Origin: Catalimonadaceae bacterium JC749 | GTDB lineage: Bacteria > Bacteroidota > Bacteroidia > Cytophagales > Cyclobacteriaceae | Direction of reading: 5' to 3' | Length of the DNA stretch: 64,000 nucleotides | Assembly (NCBI GenBank): GCA_021730635.1 | Contig: JAJNNC010000004.1 | Coordinates: 310,001 to 374,000, forward strand | Shown: positions 24,965-33,994 of the stretch, one piece after another | Position numbering within the stretch: the first letter of the stretch is position 1 | Layout of the letters: the number at the start of each line of letters is the position of its first letter | Program-made: the position numbers and the translations under genes | The notes under the pieces: model-generated | What the model was told of the DNA's origin: nothing | What the model saw: only the letters and a program-made list of their open reading frames with translations | The model's database searches: none

Positions 24965-25002
24965 CAAAAAATTAAAGCCTGTCACAACATTGAAACAGGC
25001 TT
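24965..25002 (-). terminator. Terminator of the tig-clpP-clpX unit
   Basis: Minus-strand hairpin: ACAGGCTT and AAGCCTGT arms at 24995-25002 and 24975-24982, twelve-base loop, followed by a T-rich tail on that strand to 24965. It begins 23 bases after the clpX stop. Confidence 0.82.
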
Positions 25003-25025
25003 CATCAGTAAGAATTTCGTAGGTA

Positions 25026-26261
25026 TTAAGCGGCTGAAAGCCTTTTAAATTTAGATTTTTCAAACTTTTCTTCCGCATATTCCCGGTCTACCGTAAACTC
25101 TTTGATATCCTTTTGGGAGGGCAGCTCATACATGGCATCTGTAATAATGACTTCACAGATAGAGCGTAGGCCCCGGGCACCCAGTTTGAATTCCATGGCT
25201 TTTTCCACTATGTACTCCAGCGCATCTTCCTCAAATTCGATGGAAATATTTTCCATTTTGAACAGTTTTTTGTACTGTTTCGTCAGGGCGTTCTTGGGTT
25301 TGGTCAGGATCATTTTCAAAGTATCTTTACTCAGCGGATCCAGATGGGTAAGCACGGGCAAGCGGCCAATAAGTTCGGGAATCAGCCCAAAATGCCTTAA
25401 ATCGAGAGCAGTAATGTACTGCAGCAGATTCTCCTTATCCACCCGCTGGTCTAGTTTATTCACCTGACTACCAGAAAAGCCCAAAGGTTTGGTATTCAAC
25501 CGGTTAGCAATCAGGCGGGTAATGCCATCGAAGGCGCCACCGCAAATAAACAGGATGTTTTCAGTATTGATATTGATCATTTTCTGATCAGGGTGCTTTC
25601 TTCCACCCTGGGGGGGGACATTCACAAAGGTACCTTCCAACAACTTTAACAGGGCCTGCTGAACCCCTTCTCCACTCACATCCCGGGTGATGGAAGGATT
25701 GTCGGACTTACGAGCAATTTTATCAATTTCATCAATATAGACAATGCCTCTTTCAGCAGCTTCCACGTCATAGTCGGCCGCTTGTAGCAGGCGCGTCAGA
25801 ATACTTTCAACATCTTCTCCCACATAGCCTGCTTCTGTTAAGACGGTAGCATCCGCAATACAAAAGGGTACCTGCAGGATGCGGGCGAGTGTTCGTGCTA
25901 AATACGTTTTGCCAGTACCGGTTTCTCCTACCATGATGATGTTGGACTTTTCGATAGAAACTTCCTCATCATCAGTTTTCTGCATCAGCCGCTTATAATG
26001 ATTGTAGACAGCCACCGAGATCACTTTCTTCGCTTCTTCCTGGCCTACCACATACTGATCAAGATACTGCTTGATTTCAACAGGTTTGATCAGGTTGAAC
26101 TCCGGCGTTTTTTGCTTGTTCTTAATTTTTATTTCTTCTTCCAGAATCTGTTGCGCCTGATTGATACAGAAATTACAAATATGGGCATTGATCCCTGATA
26201 TCATCAGATCTACATCCTTTTTGGTTCTCCCGCAAAACGAACAGCTTATCTGCTGAGGCAT
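25026..26261 (-). CDS. clpX: ATP-dependent protease ATP-binding subunit ClpX
   Basis: Unfoldase that recognises tagged proteins and threads them into ClpP. Its 411 residues contain the N-terminal zinc-binding domain with C7, C10, C29 and C32; the AAA+ module with Walker A GETGTGKT (about 112-119) and Walker [10 protein letters not shown]; the pore loop GYVG; and a ClpP-docking GFSGS region near 270. The sequence is complete. It lies downstream of clpP on the same strand, with a hairpin in the 90-base spacer. Confidence 0.96.
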   Translation of the reverse strand: MPQQISCSFCGRTKKDVDLMISGINAHICNFCINQAQQILEEEIKIKNKQKTPEFNLIKPVEIKQYLDQYVVGQEEAKKVISVAVYNHYKRLMQKTDDEEVSIEKSNIIMVGETGTGKTYLARTLARILQVPFCIADATVLTEAGYVGEDVESILTRLLQAADYDVEAAERGIVYIDEIDKIARKSDNPSITRDVSGEGVQQALLKLLEGTFVNVPPQGGRKHPDQKMININTENILFICGGAFDGITRLIANRLNTKPLGFSGSQVNKLDQRVDKENLLQYITALDLRHFGLIPELIGRLPVLTHLDPLSKDTLKMILTKPKNALTKQYKKLFKMENISIEFEEDALEYIVEKAMEFKLGARGLRSICEVIITDAMYELPSQKDIKEFTVDREYAEEKFEKSKFKRLSAA

Positions 26262-26303
26262 ATTTCTTTCTTTTTGTAAAATTAATGTATTCTTTCCAAA
26301 ATG

Positions 26304-26340
26304 GAAAAAAGTTACTGGAAGGGAAAGTGGGTCCTTCCAG
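26304..26340 (-). terminator. Hairpin with T-run between clpP and clpX (possible attenuator)
   Basis: Minus-strand arms CTGGAAGG (26333-26340) and CCTTCCAG (26315-26322), ten-base loop, then a T-run (the A-run at 26305-26310 on the plus strand) a few bases on. It sits 11 bases beyond the clpP stop and 43 before the clpX start. It may end clpP transcripts partly and so set the ClpP:ClpX ratio. Confidence 0.7.
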
Positions 26341-26351
26341 CAACAGGATTG

Positions 26352-27050
26352 TTAGGATAAGTTTTCCCTTCTTTTGGCAAAATGTCCTCTGTCCAGTACT
26401 TCGTCAATCAAACCATATTCTTGCGCCTCGACAGGCCGCATCCAATAATCACGGTCAGAATCTGCTTCTATCTTTTCATACGGCTGTCCACTGTGAAAAG
26501 CCAGGATCTTGTAAAGATCATTTCTAAGCTCCAGTGTTTGTTTTAACGTAATTTCCATGTCTCTGGATTGTCCCTGCATTCCGCCACTGGGCTGGTGAAT
26601 CATAATTCTGGCATGAGGCAGCGCCGATCTTTTGTTGCGGGCTCCACCAGCTAACAGCACCGCACCCATGGAAGCCGCCAGACCTGTACAGATAGTAGCC
26701 ACATCGGGAGCCACATATTGCATGGTGTCATACATGCCTAATCCGGCGTATACAGAACCACCGGGGCTATTGATATACAATAAAATGTCTTTTTTAGGAT
26801 CTACAGACTCTAAGAACAACAGCTGGGCGGTAATAATATTACCAATATTTTCCTCTACCTGCATTCCTAGGAAGATAATCCGGTCCATAATCAGCCGTGA
26901 AAATACATCGATCTCACGGAAATTAGTTGGACGTTCTTCTATGACTGCTCTGGTCATATTTTCAACTTGGTGCACATAAGAATCGAAGGTGCTGCCGCTG
27001 ATGTTTCTACCTTTAACGGCATATTTCCGGAATTCGTCTTTGTTAATCAT
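26352..27050 (-). CDS. clpP: ATP-dependent Clp protease proteolytic subunit
   Basis: Serine peptidase that forms a 14-subunit barrel. The 232 residues include the catalytic triad S127, H152 and D201 (offset +30 from the mature Escherichia coli S97/H122/D171), seen in [14 protein letters not shown] and ADSDRDYWM. The N-terminus is longer than in E. coli, probably a removable propeptide or a lineage extension. Second gene of tig-clpP-clpX, with hairpins on both sides. Confidence 0.96.
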   Translation of the reverse strand: MINKDEFRKYAVKGRNISGSTFDSYVHQVENMTRAVIEERPTNFREIDVFSRLIMDRIIFLGMQVEENIGNIITAQLLFLESVDPKKDILLYINSPGGSVYAGLGMYDTMQYVAPDVATICTGLAASMGAVLLAGGARNKRSALPHARIMIHQPSGGMQGQSRDMEITLKQTLELRNDLYKILAFHSGQPYEKIEADSDRDYWMRPVEAQEYGLIDEVLDRGHFAKRRENLS

Positions 27051-27074
27051 TTAATTGAGGGTTTAACATGCTTA

Positions 27075-27106
27075 AAATAAAAAGAGTCTCTTGCAAAAAG
27101 ACCCTT
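27075..27106 (-). terminator. Hairpin with T-run between tig and clpP
   Basis: Minus-strand arms AAGGGTCT (27099-27106) and AGACTCTT (27082-27089), one G-T pair, nine-base loop, then a T-run (A-run at 27075-27081 on the plus strand). It lies 24 bases past tig and 25 before the clpP start, so tig and clpP can be separate transcripts or partly coupled. Confidence 0.7.
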
Positions 27107-27129
27107 AATATAAACGAAAAGTTCAAACC

Positions 27130-28470
27130 TTAGTTATTCTTGTTAATTTTATCCTTAAACTCATCTACCGTTACTTCCTGATCCTCAAGGGTAATACTAG
27201 ATTTTATCACCTCTAAAATTTTCTCTGCCCTGGCTTGGTTAAAAACATTCATGTAATTGTTACCATTATCTCCTTTCAGATAATTATCCACAAAGAGATC
27301 CATATTTTCACCCAATTGCTGAAGCAGTCCCGATTGTCCCAACTGGTTTTCTATCAGTGCCCGGGCTGTTGACTTCACATCTTCATGATCTACCTTGATT
27401 TCTTTGTCTTCAGCAACTTTATTGGCAATCAGACTCCATTTTAAATCCTGTACATAGTCTTCATATTCCTCTTCCACCTGTTCTTCGGTGACCTTGCCTT
27501 CATATTTGGCCAACAGCCACTTTTTAAGAAAGGAATCGGGGATTTCAATAGAAGTTTGTTCTACATAAGTGTCCCGGATATCCCGCATCAGTACATTTTC
27601 GGATTCACGCTGATAATTTTCCTGTATCGTTTCCTTTACTTTCTCTCTGAATTCTTCCTCTGTTTTCACGGCATCCTGGCCGAATACCTTATTGAAAAAA
27701 TCCTGATTGAGTTCTGCTGGTATCTTTCTTTGAATTTCCTCAACGGTAAACTCAAATTCTCCAGCTATATCCTGAACCTCCTCCCTTTTTTTACCCAATA
27801 CCATGGCTGCCTGATGATCCTCAGGAAATACTTCCCGCAAGTCAAAACTAATCTTTTCACCTTTGCTGAGGCCTATAAACTTTTGTGCTTTCTCTTCCTC
27901 CAGGCGGGCAAGATCAATCAGTGTTTCATGTTCTAGCTCAGCGGAGGTTTGTACGATCTTTCCCTGAAGTAAATCTTCTTTCTCACTTTTTTCTACCTTC
28001 TCAGTGCCACTGAGTTGCTTCCTCAAATTATCAATTGTATCGTTAATTTCTTTATCGGTAACCTGAATATTGTATTTAGGAATTTTCACCTGATCAGACA
28101 GTTCATAAGAAAATTCATTGACGAAGCCTACCTCGTAAATAAATTCAAAGTCTGTTTGATTATCCCAGTCAATTTGCTGAGCGGCCTCTATATCCGGCAA
28201 AGGTTCACCTACTATTTTCAGTTTATTTTCATTGATAAACTTCGGCAGGGATTCTGAAAGCAGTTGATTGATTTCTTCCACCTTGATGGCTTTGCCATAC
28301 ATCTTTTTGATAATCCCAGGAGGAACCTTGCCGGGACGAAACCCTTTGAGGTTAGCCTTTTTTCGGTATTCCTTTACTTTTTCTTCTACTTTTGGTTGAT
28401 AATCTTCCTCCTTTAACTTAATTTTAATAGAGGCTTCGGTATTTCCCTTTTTATCTAGTGTAATATCCAA
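27130..28470 (-). CDS. tig: Trigger factor
   Basis: Ribosome-bound chaperone and peptidyl-prolyl isomerase, about 446 residues. The ribosome-binding signature GFRPGKVP lies near residues 41-48, with the substrate-binding C-terminal helices after it. The start is a TTG at 28470: translation from it gives LDITLDKKG-, read as MDITLDKKG-, which matches the normal N-terminus of Bacteroidota trigger factors. The first upstream ATG (28527) lies inside the tRNA-Leu terminator hairpin and would add 19 residues unlike the family. It lies downstream of the tRNA on the same strand. Confidence 0.9.
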   Translation of the reverse strand: MDITLDKKGNTEASIKIKLKEEDYQPKVEEKVKEYRKKANLKGFRPGKVPPGIIKKMYGKAIKVEEINQLLSESLPKFINENKLKIVGEPLPDIEAAQQIDWDNQTDFEFIYEVGFVNEFSYELSDQVKIPKYNIQVTDKEINDTIDNLRKQLSGTEKVEKSEKEDLLQGKIVQTSAELEHETLIDLARLEEEKAQKFIGLSKGEKISFDLREVFPEDHQAAMVLGKKREEVQDIAGEFEFTVEEIQRKIPAELNQDFFNKVFGQDAVKTEEEFREKVKETIQENYQRESENVLMRDIRDTYVEQTSIEIPDSFLKKWLLAKYEGKVTEEQVEEEYEDYVQDLKWSLIANKVAEDKEIKVDHEDVKSTARALIENQLGQSGLLQQLGENMDLFVDNYLKGDNGNNYMNVFNQARAEKILEVIKSSITLEDQEVTVDEFKDKINKNN

Positions 28471-28496
28471 GGCTGTGCAATTTAAATGTGTAAACG

Positions 28497-28543
28497 AAAA
28501 ACCCTCAGTCCCGATAAGTGTTTGCATTTATCGAGAAGAGGGT
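28497..28543 (-). terminator. Terminator of tRNA-Leu
   Basis: On the minus strand ACCCTC (28538-28543) pairs with GAGGGT (28501-28506), an inner stem CGATAA/TTATCG sits between, and a T-run (the A-run at 28497-28501) follows. It lies 16 bases past the tRNA and 27 before the tig start. Confidence 0.85.
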
Positions 28544-28558
28544 ATATTATTTTAGTAG

Positions 28559-28640
28559 TGCGGATGGAGGGACTCGAACCCCCATGCCTTGCGGCGCTAG
28601 ATCCTAAGTCTAGTGCGTCTACCAATTTCGCCACATCCGC
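28559..28640 (-). tRNA. tRNA-Leu (anticodon UAG)
   Basis: A class II tRNA of 82 bases without encoded CCA. The acceptor stem GCGGATG pairs with CATCCGC, discriminator A at 28559; D-arm with GGTAGAC; anticodon stem CTAGA/TCTAG around loop CTTAGGA with anticodon TAG (28604-28606); a long variable arm with GCC/GGC; T-loop TTCGAGT. It reads CUA/CUG leucine codons. It is transcribed from its own promoter and ended by the hairpin at 28497-28543. Confidence 0.97.
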
Positions 28641-28658
28641 TTTTGTTAAAACAGACTG

Positions 28659-28689
28659 CAAAGTTAAAATCATTTATTCAGTTATTCAA
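28659..28689 (-). promoter_or_regulatory. Promoter of tRNA-Leu
   Basis: A minus-strand -7 box TAACTTTG (28659-28666) matches TAnnTTTG exactly. A TTG (28687-28689) lies 20 bases upstream as the -33 element. The -7 box is 18 bases before the tRNA 5' end. Confidence 0.75.
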
Positions 28690-28848
28690 CATCATGTCTG
28701 TAAAAAAATAATATTTAGAGGTCATTAATTGATTTACTTTCTTTTAAAATTTGTTATACATATAATAAAGTCTTAATAGACGCAAAAGCATTAAATCTGC
28801 AAACTTCTATATTCGTTCGTTATAGCATTTAAATTTTCTTAGATTTCT

Positions 28849-31104
28849 ATGGTCCCAGATAGCATGTTGGCAATCAATACGGAAGAGGAGAAAAAAGAAA
28901 TCCTGAGAAGGTATCGTCGCTTACTTCGCTATGCCAAACCTTACCTCCAAGACGGAGATGCTAAGCTTATCAAGAAAGCTTTTAACACTTCCATGGAAGC
29001 GCATAAGGAAATGCGGCGCAAATCCGGTGAACCTTATATCTATCACCCCCTGGCAGTGGCGGAAATTGCCGTCAATGAAATTGGTTTAGGCACCACTTCT
29101 ATTATTTCTGCCCTGCTGCACGATGTGGTGGAGGATACCGAAATAGAATTAGACGATATTGAGCGAGAGTTTGGACCTAAAATCGCTCGTATTATAGATG
29201 GGCTCACCAAAATTTCCGGCGTCTTTGAATATGGGACCTCCCAGCAGGCCGAGAATTTCAGAAAAATGCTGTTAACCCTTTCAGACGACGTGAGGGTCAT
29301 CCTGATCAAGCTGGCAGATCGTTTGCATAATATGCGCACCCTTGACAGCATGCCGAAAGACAAACAGTTAAAAATTGCATCAGAAACCATCTACCTGTAT
29401 GCTCCGCTGGCTCACCGTTTGGGGTTATATGCCATTAAAACAGAGCTGGAAGACTTATATCTTAAATACACACAGACCGAGAGATATCGTGAAATTGCCA
29501 CAGAGATCAGTGCGACCAAAGATAACCGCAACCGGTTTATCAAACGGTTTATCGGTCCTATCCAAAAGGAATTAAAAAAACAAGGAATCAAAAATTTTGT
29601 CATCAAAGGCCGTCCTAAGTCCATTTATTCCATTTGGAATAAGATGAGCAAAAAAAGTATTCCTTTCAATGAGGTATATGATCTCTTCGCGATCCGAGTC
29701 ATCCTGGATGTGCCTACGGAGGAAGAGAAAGCCATCTGCTGGAAAGTATATTCTATCATTACCGATTTCTATAACCCTAATCCGGAGCGTTTGCGGGACT
29801 GGATCAGTACCCCCAAATCGAATGGGTATGAGTCCTTGCACACCACTGTAATGGGGCCTTCCGGCCAATGGGTGGAAGTACAAATCCGAACGAAAAGGAT
29901 GGACGAAATTGCTGAAAAAGGGTATGCGGCTCACTGGAAATACAAAGATAAGCCAGGAAATAACAGACAATCCGGATTGGAGGAGTGGATCAGCAAAGTA
30001 AGAGACCTACTGGAGCAAACCAAAAAGCAGTCTCCAGATTCGGCCATTGAGTTTGTGCATGATTTCAGATCAAACCTTTTCAATGAAGAAGTTTTTGTGT
30101 TTACCCCTAAAGGAGATCTTCGCATACTACCCAGCGGGGCTACTGCCTTAGATTTTGCCTTTGATATTCATACAGAAATCGGGGCCAAATGCTTGGGAGC
30201 GAAGGTTAATCAGAAATTAGTCCCTATTAATTATATTTTGTCGAATGGAGATCAGGTAGAAATTCTTACCTCCAACAAGCAAAAACCCAGTGAAGACTGG
30301 CTGAGATTCGTTGTTTCTTCAAAAGCCAAAGCCAAAATCAGAGAAATTCTCAAAGAAGAGAAAAAAGCGGCTGCCGTAGAAGGCAAAGAAATAGTAAGAC
30401 GTAAACTCAAACAGCTTAAAGTTGACATCAATAGCGAAATTCTGGAGAAGCTGACCGCTTACTTTAAAGTAAAAACACCGCTGGAATTTTATTACAGGGT
30501 AGGAGAGGGGATGATTCCTGCTACCTCTATCAAGAAATTCTATGAGGAAACACAGCGCCTGAATGGGCATGATCAAGCCAGGACAGGAGACATCAGACCC
30601 ATCAACAAAAATTTAATCAAGACAACCAAAGACCCTAAAGAACAGAAAAAAGATCTTATTCTGATCGGAGAGGATATGGATGTCTTGGATTATAAACTGG
30701 CTAAATGCTGTAATCCCATACCTGGTGATGATGTTTTTGGATTTGTGACAGTGAATGAAGGTATCAAAATTCATCGGACCAATTGTCCTAATGCTCCTGA
30801 ACTGATGGCCAATTACGGGTATAGAATCGTTCAGGCCAAATGGACTACCCGTAAAGAACTGGCTTTCCTCACCGGCTTAAAGGTGGTAGGAACTGACAGG
30901 CTTGGACTCATCAATGATATTACGGAAGTTATTTCTTCGGAGTTAAAGGTGAATATGCGCTCTATTTCTATCGATACGGACGAAGGAATTTTTGAAGGCA
31001 ATATCATGTTATACGTACATGATAAGTCTCACCTGGATACCTTGATCAAAAAGCTTGAAAAGGTAAATGGAATAGTAAGAGTCACTCGGTTTGATTCGGA
31101 GTAG
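28849..31104 (+). CDS. Bifunctional (p)ppGpp synthetase/hydrolase (RelA/SpoT type)
   Basis: Stringent-response enzyme that makes and breaks (p)ppGpp, 751 residues. N-terminal HD hydrolase with YHPLAV (H66) and LLHDVVEDTE (H91-D92); synthetase domain with STPKSNGYESLH near 322-333; TGS domain near 400-460; an ACT-type domain at the C-terminus. Both catalytic domains look intact, which points to the dual-function SpoT-like form. The ATG at 28849 or the Met six codons on could be used. fur and purA follow on the same strand, an order I know from related genomes. Confidence 0.95.
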   Translation: MVPDSMLAINTEEEKKEILRRYRRLLRYAKPYLQDGDAKLIKKAFNTSMEAHKEMRRKSGEPYIYHPLAVAEIAVNEIGLGTTSIISALLHDVVEDTEIELDDIEREFGPKIARIIDGLTKISGVFEYGTSQQAENFRKMLLTLSDDVRVILIKLADRLHNMRTLDSMPKDKQLKIASETIYLYAPLAHRLGLYAIKTELEDLYLKYTQTERYREIATEISATKDNRNRFIKRFIGPIQKELKKQGIKNFVIKGRPKSIYSIWNKMSKKSIPFNEVYDLFAIRVILDVPTEEEKAICWKVYSIITDFYNPNPERLRDWISTPKSNGYESLHTTVMGPSGQWVEVQIRTKRMDEIAEKGYAAHWKYKDKPGNNRQSGLEEWISKVRDLLEQTKKQSPDSAIEFVHDFRSNLFNEEVFVFTPKGDLRILPSGATALDFAFDIHTEIGAKCLGAKVNQKLVPINYILSNGDQVEILTSNKQKPSEDWLRFVVSSKAKAKIREILKEEKKAAAVEGKEIVRRKLKQLKVDINSEILEKLTAYFKVKTPLEFYYRVGEGMIPATSIKKFYEETQRLNGHDQARTGDIRPINKNLIKTTKDPKEQKKDLILIGEDMDVLDYKLAKCCNPIPGDDVFGFVTVNEGIKIHRTNCPNAPELMANYGYRIVQAKWTTRKELAFLTGLKVVGTDRLGLINDITEVISSELKVNMRSISIDTDEGIFEGNIMLYVHDKSHLDTLIKKLEKVNGIVRVTRFDSE

Positions 31105-31106
31105 GC

Positions 31107-31124
31107 TTCTTAAAGTTTTAAGAA
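31107..31124 (+). promoter_or_regulatory. Palindrome between relA/spoT and the Fur-family gene
   Basis: A perfect inverted repeat TTCTTAA-N4-TTAAGAA, two bases after the relA/spoT stop and 41 before the Fur-family ATG. The 7-4-7 shape equals that of the palindrome at dps, although the bases differ. It may be an operator for self-regulation; a short AT-rich stem without a T-run argues against a terminator. Confidence 0.45.
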
Positions 31125-31164
31125 TTTCGTCTAAGTTATATATTTGTATTTTGTTAAAAATCTC

Positions 31165-31668
31165 ATGGCTTTAAATCAGGAAACCTACCATAAAGTTAAA
31201 GATACTTTTATCGCTTATTTAGAAGAGAAGGGTTACCGCAAAACCCCTGAGCGATTTGCTATACTGGAAGAAATTTATTCACGGGATGGTCATTTTGATG
31301 TAGAATCTTTATATATCAGCATGAAAAATAAGAACTATCGCGTTAGCAGAGCCACGGTGTATAATACGCTGGATATTTTGGTTGAATGTGATCTGGTGAG
31401 TAAACATCAGTTTGGAAAAAATCTGGCCCAGTACGAAAAAAATTATGGTTATAAGCAACATGATCACTTAATTTGCACAGATTGTAGTAAGGTGGTTGAA
31501 TTTTGCGATCCCAGAATCTATAATATCCAAAAAATGGTTGGTGAGTTATTGAATTATCAGGTGCAGCATCATTCTCTGATCCTGTATGCAAGGTGTAACA
31601 AAGACCATTGCGAAAATAAAATGGAAAATATAGAACCAGTTTCCAATACAGAAGAAGCGAATTCTTAA
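31165..31668 (+). CDS. Fur-family metal- or peroxide-responsive regulator
   Basis: A 167-residue dimeric repressor of the Fur superfamily. Winged-helix DNA-binding N-terminus ([14 protein letters not shown] near 28-41; [13 protein letters not shown] near 61-73) and a metal-binding C-terminus with [14 protein letters not shown] and CNKDHC, which provide His and Cys ligands. These do not separate iron-sensing Fur from peroxide-sensing PerR. An ATG at 31165 is preferred over a TTG upstream. It lies between relA/spoT and purA and is followed by a terminator. Candidate targets in this window are feoA, dps and itself. Confidence 0.9.
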   Translation: MALNQETYHKVKDTFIAYLEEKGYRKTPERFAILEEIYSRDGHFDVESLYISMKNKNYRVSRATVYNTLDILVECDLVSKHQFGKNLAQYEKNYGYKQHDHLICTDCSKVVEFCDPRIYNIQKMVGELLNYQVQHHSLILYARCNKDHCENKMENIEPVSNTEEANS

Positions 31669-31695
31669 TTTCAAACAATAAATTTTCATTGACAT

Positions 31696-31723
31696 GGTGT
31701 TAGCAGGACTAACACCTTTTTTT
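31696..31723 (+). terminator. Terminator of the Fur-family gene
   Basis: Eight-base stem GGTGTTAG (31696-31703) with CTAACACC (31709-31716), five-base loop, then seven T. Confidence 0.92.
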
Positions 31724-31745
31724 CTGTAAAAAAACCTAATCAAAC

Positions 31746-33032
31746 ATGAGCGTTGACGTATTATTAGGCCTTCAATGGGGAGATGAGGGCAAAGGTAAAA
31801 TTGTGGATTACTTAGCCCCTAAATATCAGGTGGTGGCACGATTTCAAGGGGGGCCAAATGCTGGCCATACACTGGAATTCGAAAACATCAAGCATGTCTT
31901 ACACCAGATTCCTTCAGGAGTATTTCGGCCTGAAATACAAAATATCATTGGCAACGGTGTGGTATTGGATCCTATTATCTTTAAAAAAGAAATAGAAGGA
32001 TTAAAGAATTATCAGCTGAACCTGAAAGAGAATCTTTTTATATCAAAAAAAGCACAGCTCATTCTGCCATCGCATCGCTTGCTGGATGCAGCTTATGAAC
32101 AATCCAAAGGAAAAGATAAAATTGGGTCAACCTTGAAAGGAATAGGGCCTACTTATCAGGATAAAATTGGAAGACATGGGCTACGGGTAGGTGATGTACT
32201 TCATTCCAAGTTCATGGAGAAATATCAGTCGCTGGTGGCAGAACACAGAAAAAAATTATCCTATTTGTCATATGAATACGATTTAGAAAGTATTGAAAAA
32301 GAATTTTTTGCAGCAGTAGATTTCCTGAAAGGATTCAATCTGATAGAGAGTGAGTATTTTATCAATGCCAAAATCCAGGAAAAGGTATCTATTTTGGCTG
32401 AGGGAGCTCAGGGTTCTTTATTGGATGTGGATTTTGGAAGTTATCCATTTGTGACCAGCTCCACGACTATCGCTTCAGGAGCTTGCACAGGCTTGGGTAT
32501 TGCTCCCCAACATATACAAGAGGTTTTTGGTATTTTTAAAGCCTATTGTACTCGGGTAGGATCAGGTCCTTTTCCTACGGAGCTCATGGATAAGACAGGC
32601 GATTATTTGAGACAAACAGGACATGAGTTTGGTTCTACAACCGGCAGGCCACGACGTTGTGGTTGGCTGGACCTTCCCGCTTTAAAATATGCAGTAATGG
32701 TCAACGGAGCTACCCAGTTGTTTATGATGAAGGCTGACGTTTTAAATGAACTGGAAGAAATTAAAGTTTGTACCCATTACCGTTTACCGGATGGTAGTGA
32801 GGTGGATTATATGCCCTATGAAATTTGTGAAGCAGACATTCAACCTATCTATAAGACCTGTCAGGGTTGGAAGCAGTCCTTACAGGAAATAAAAGATTTT
32901 GATCATTTTCCTGCTACTTTGCGTCAGTATATTGAATTAATTGAGGATTACATACAAGTTCCGGTCAATTTGGTCTCTACTGGGCCAAATCGCACACAAA
33001 CAATAGTGAGAAGCCAGGAAGTGATGATTTAA
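31746..33032 (+). CDS. purA: Adenylosuccinate synthetase
   Basis: Joins IMP and aspartate with GTP in the first step from IMP to AMP. The 428-residue length is usual. Visible landmarks: GLQWGDEGKGKIVD at the N-terminus with the catalytic Asp (D14), GGPNAGHT (about 37-44), STLKGIGPTYQDK (about 126-138), EGAQGSLLDVDFG (near 219-231), and a C-terminal GTP-binding STGPNRT (413-419). Its stop overlaps the stop of the convergent PorP/SprF gene by three bases, sharing TTTAAA. Confidence 0.96.
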   Translation: MSVDVLLGLQWGDEGKGKIVDYLAPKYQVVARFQGGPNAGHTLEFENIKHVLHQIPSGVFRPEIQNIIGNGVVLDPIIFKKEIEGLKNYQLNLKENLFISKKAQLILPSHRLLDAAYEQSKGKDKIGSTLKGIGPTYQDKIGRHGLRVGDVLHSKFMEKYQSLVAEHRKKLSYLSYEYDLESIEKEFFAAVDFLKGFNLIESEYFINAKIQEKVSILAEGAQGSLLDVDFGSYPFVTSSTTIASGACTGLGIAPQHIQEVFGIFKAYCTRVGSGPFPTELMDKTGDYLRQTGHEFGSTTGRPRRCGWLDLPALKYAVMVNGATQLFMMKADVLNELEEIKVCTHYRLPDGSEVDYMPYEICEADIQPIYKTCQGWKQSLQEIKDFDHFPATLRQYIELIEDYIQVPVNLVSTGPNRTQTIVRSQEVMI

Positions 33033-33940
33033 AAGTAGGCATGACAAGGCCCCTTTCCCAGGCTCTTTCGGTAGGTCAGCATCAATTCATGCGTACCATC
33101 CGTATAGCCAACAATCCGGGAAATGGTTCTGTCATAGGCATATCCGAAAGTAAAATTGTTGTTCAGTAATATCTCAAACAGGAAAATCATAGAATCTCCA
33201 CTTCTATACGATGTTCCGATATTAACTACTTCATCAATAAAAAGATTAGCGTTTAGATCGACTCCCAGGGGTTGACCTTCCTGTACCCTGATCAGGGTGG
33301 ATGGTTTTAACTTCAGCATTTCATTTAGGGTGAACACATGACCACCTGTCAGGAAATAGTATCTGGCTTCCTGTGCCTGGCTGATGATATCTTCTTTGTC
33401 ATATACTTTGTTGTTAATGATATAGGGAACAGAAATACCGGCGTAAGTAGTTTGATTACTGAAAAAAGCACCTGTCCCAAAATTAGGATTGAAACGGGTA
33501 ATTCTACTACTAAAGGTCGGATCGTTCAAATCTATGACATTTAACTTTCTGAAATCTGAAATCGTATAGTTAAAGCCTGCTTGTAGTCCCATAGAAAGCG
33601 TCCCTACCAGTAATTTTATTTTATAGGAATAACTTCCATAAATGCTGTAATCATCATGTACCCCTATCTGATCTCTGGAAAGTATCAGACCCGCACCCAC
33701 AGGCCAGTCTTTGAAAGCGGTATGGGTAATAAAAGACTGTGTTTTGGGAGCACCATCCAGATTTACCCACTGATCTCGATACAATAAACTGGTATTGAAT
33801 TGCTTTTGATTTCCGGCATAGGCAGGGTTTAATACTAATCCATTAAACATATATTGAGAAAAAATAGGCCGTTGCTGTGCCATAGTTAACTGACTACTGC
33901 AAAGGAAAAAACAGATACCTATCAATTGTATTATTTTCAT
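33029..33940 (-). CDS. PorP/SprF-family type IX secretion outer-membrane protein
   Basis: A 303-residue beta-barrel with a signal peptide (residues about 3-21) and the family opening PIFSQYMFNGLVLNPAYAG (24-42). SprF-like proteins partner with a single large T9SS substrate carrying a type-B C-terminal domain and help deliver it to the surface. It lies 54 bases downstream of the giant adhesin gene, so the two form a substrate-partner pair like SprB-SprF in Flavobacterium johnsoniae. Its 3' end overlaps purA tail-to-tail. Confidence 0.92.
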   Translation of the reverse strand: MKIIQLIGICFFLCSSQLTMAQQRPIFSQYMFNGLVLNPAYAGNQKQFNTSLLYRDQWVNLDGAPKTQSFITHTAFKDWPVGAGLILSRDQIGVHDDYSIYGSYSYKIKLLVGTLSMGLQAGFNYTISDFRKLNVIDLNDPTFSSRITRFNPNFGTGAFFSNQTTYAGISVPYIINNKVYDKEDIISQAQEARYYFLTGGHVFTLNEMLKLKPSTLIRVQEGQPLGVDLNANLFIDEVVNIGTSYRSGDSMIFLFEILLNNNFTFGYAYDRTISRIVGYTDGTHELMLTYRKSLGKGPCHAYF

Positions 33941-33966
33941 ACAGTTCGTAAATAAGATTTAGAAAC

Positions 33967-33991
33967 CAGGGGGAAGGAAGTCCCTCCCCTG
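33967..33991 (-). repeat. Imperfect stem between adhesin and its SprF-like partner
   Basis: CAGGGG (33967-33972) and CCCCTG (33986-33991) flank a purine/pyrimidine-rich centre and can form a GC-rich stem in the 54-base spacer. No T-run is seen. It could be an mRNA processing or stability element that sets the relative output of the two genes. Confidence 0.35.
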
Positions 33992-33994
33992 ATT

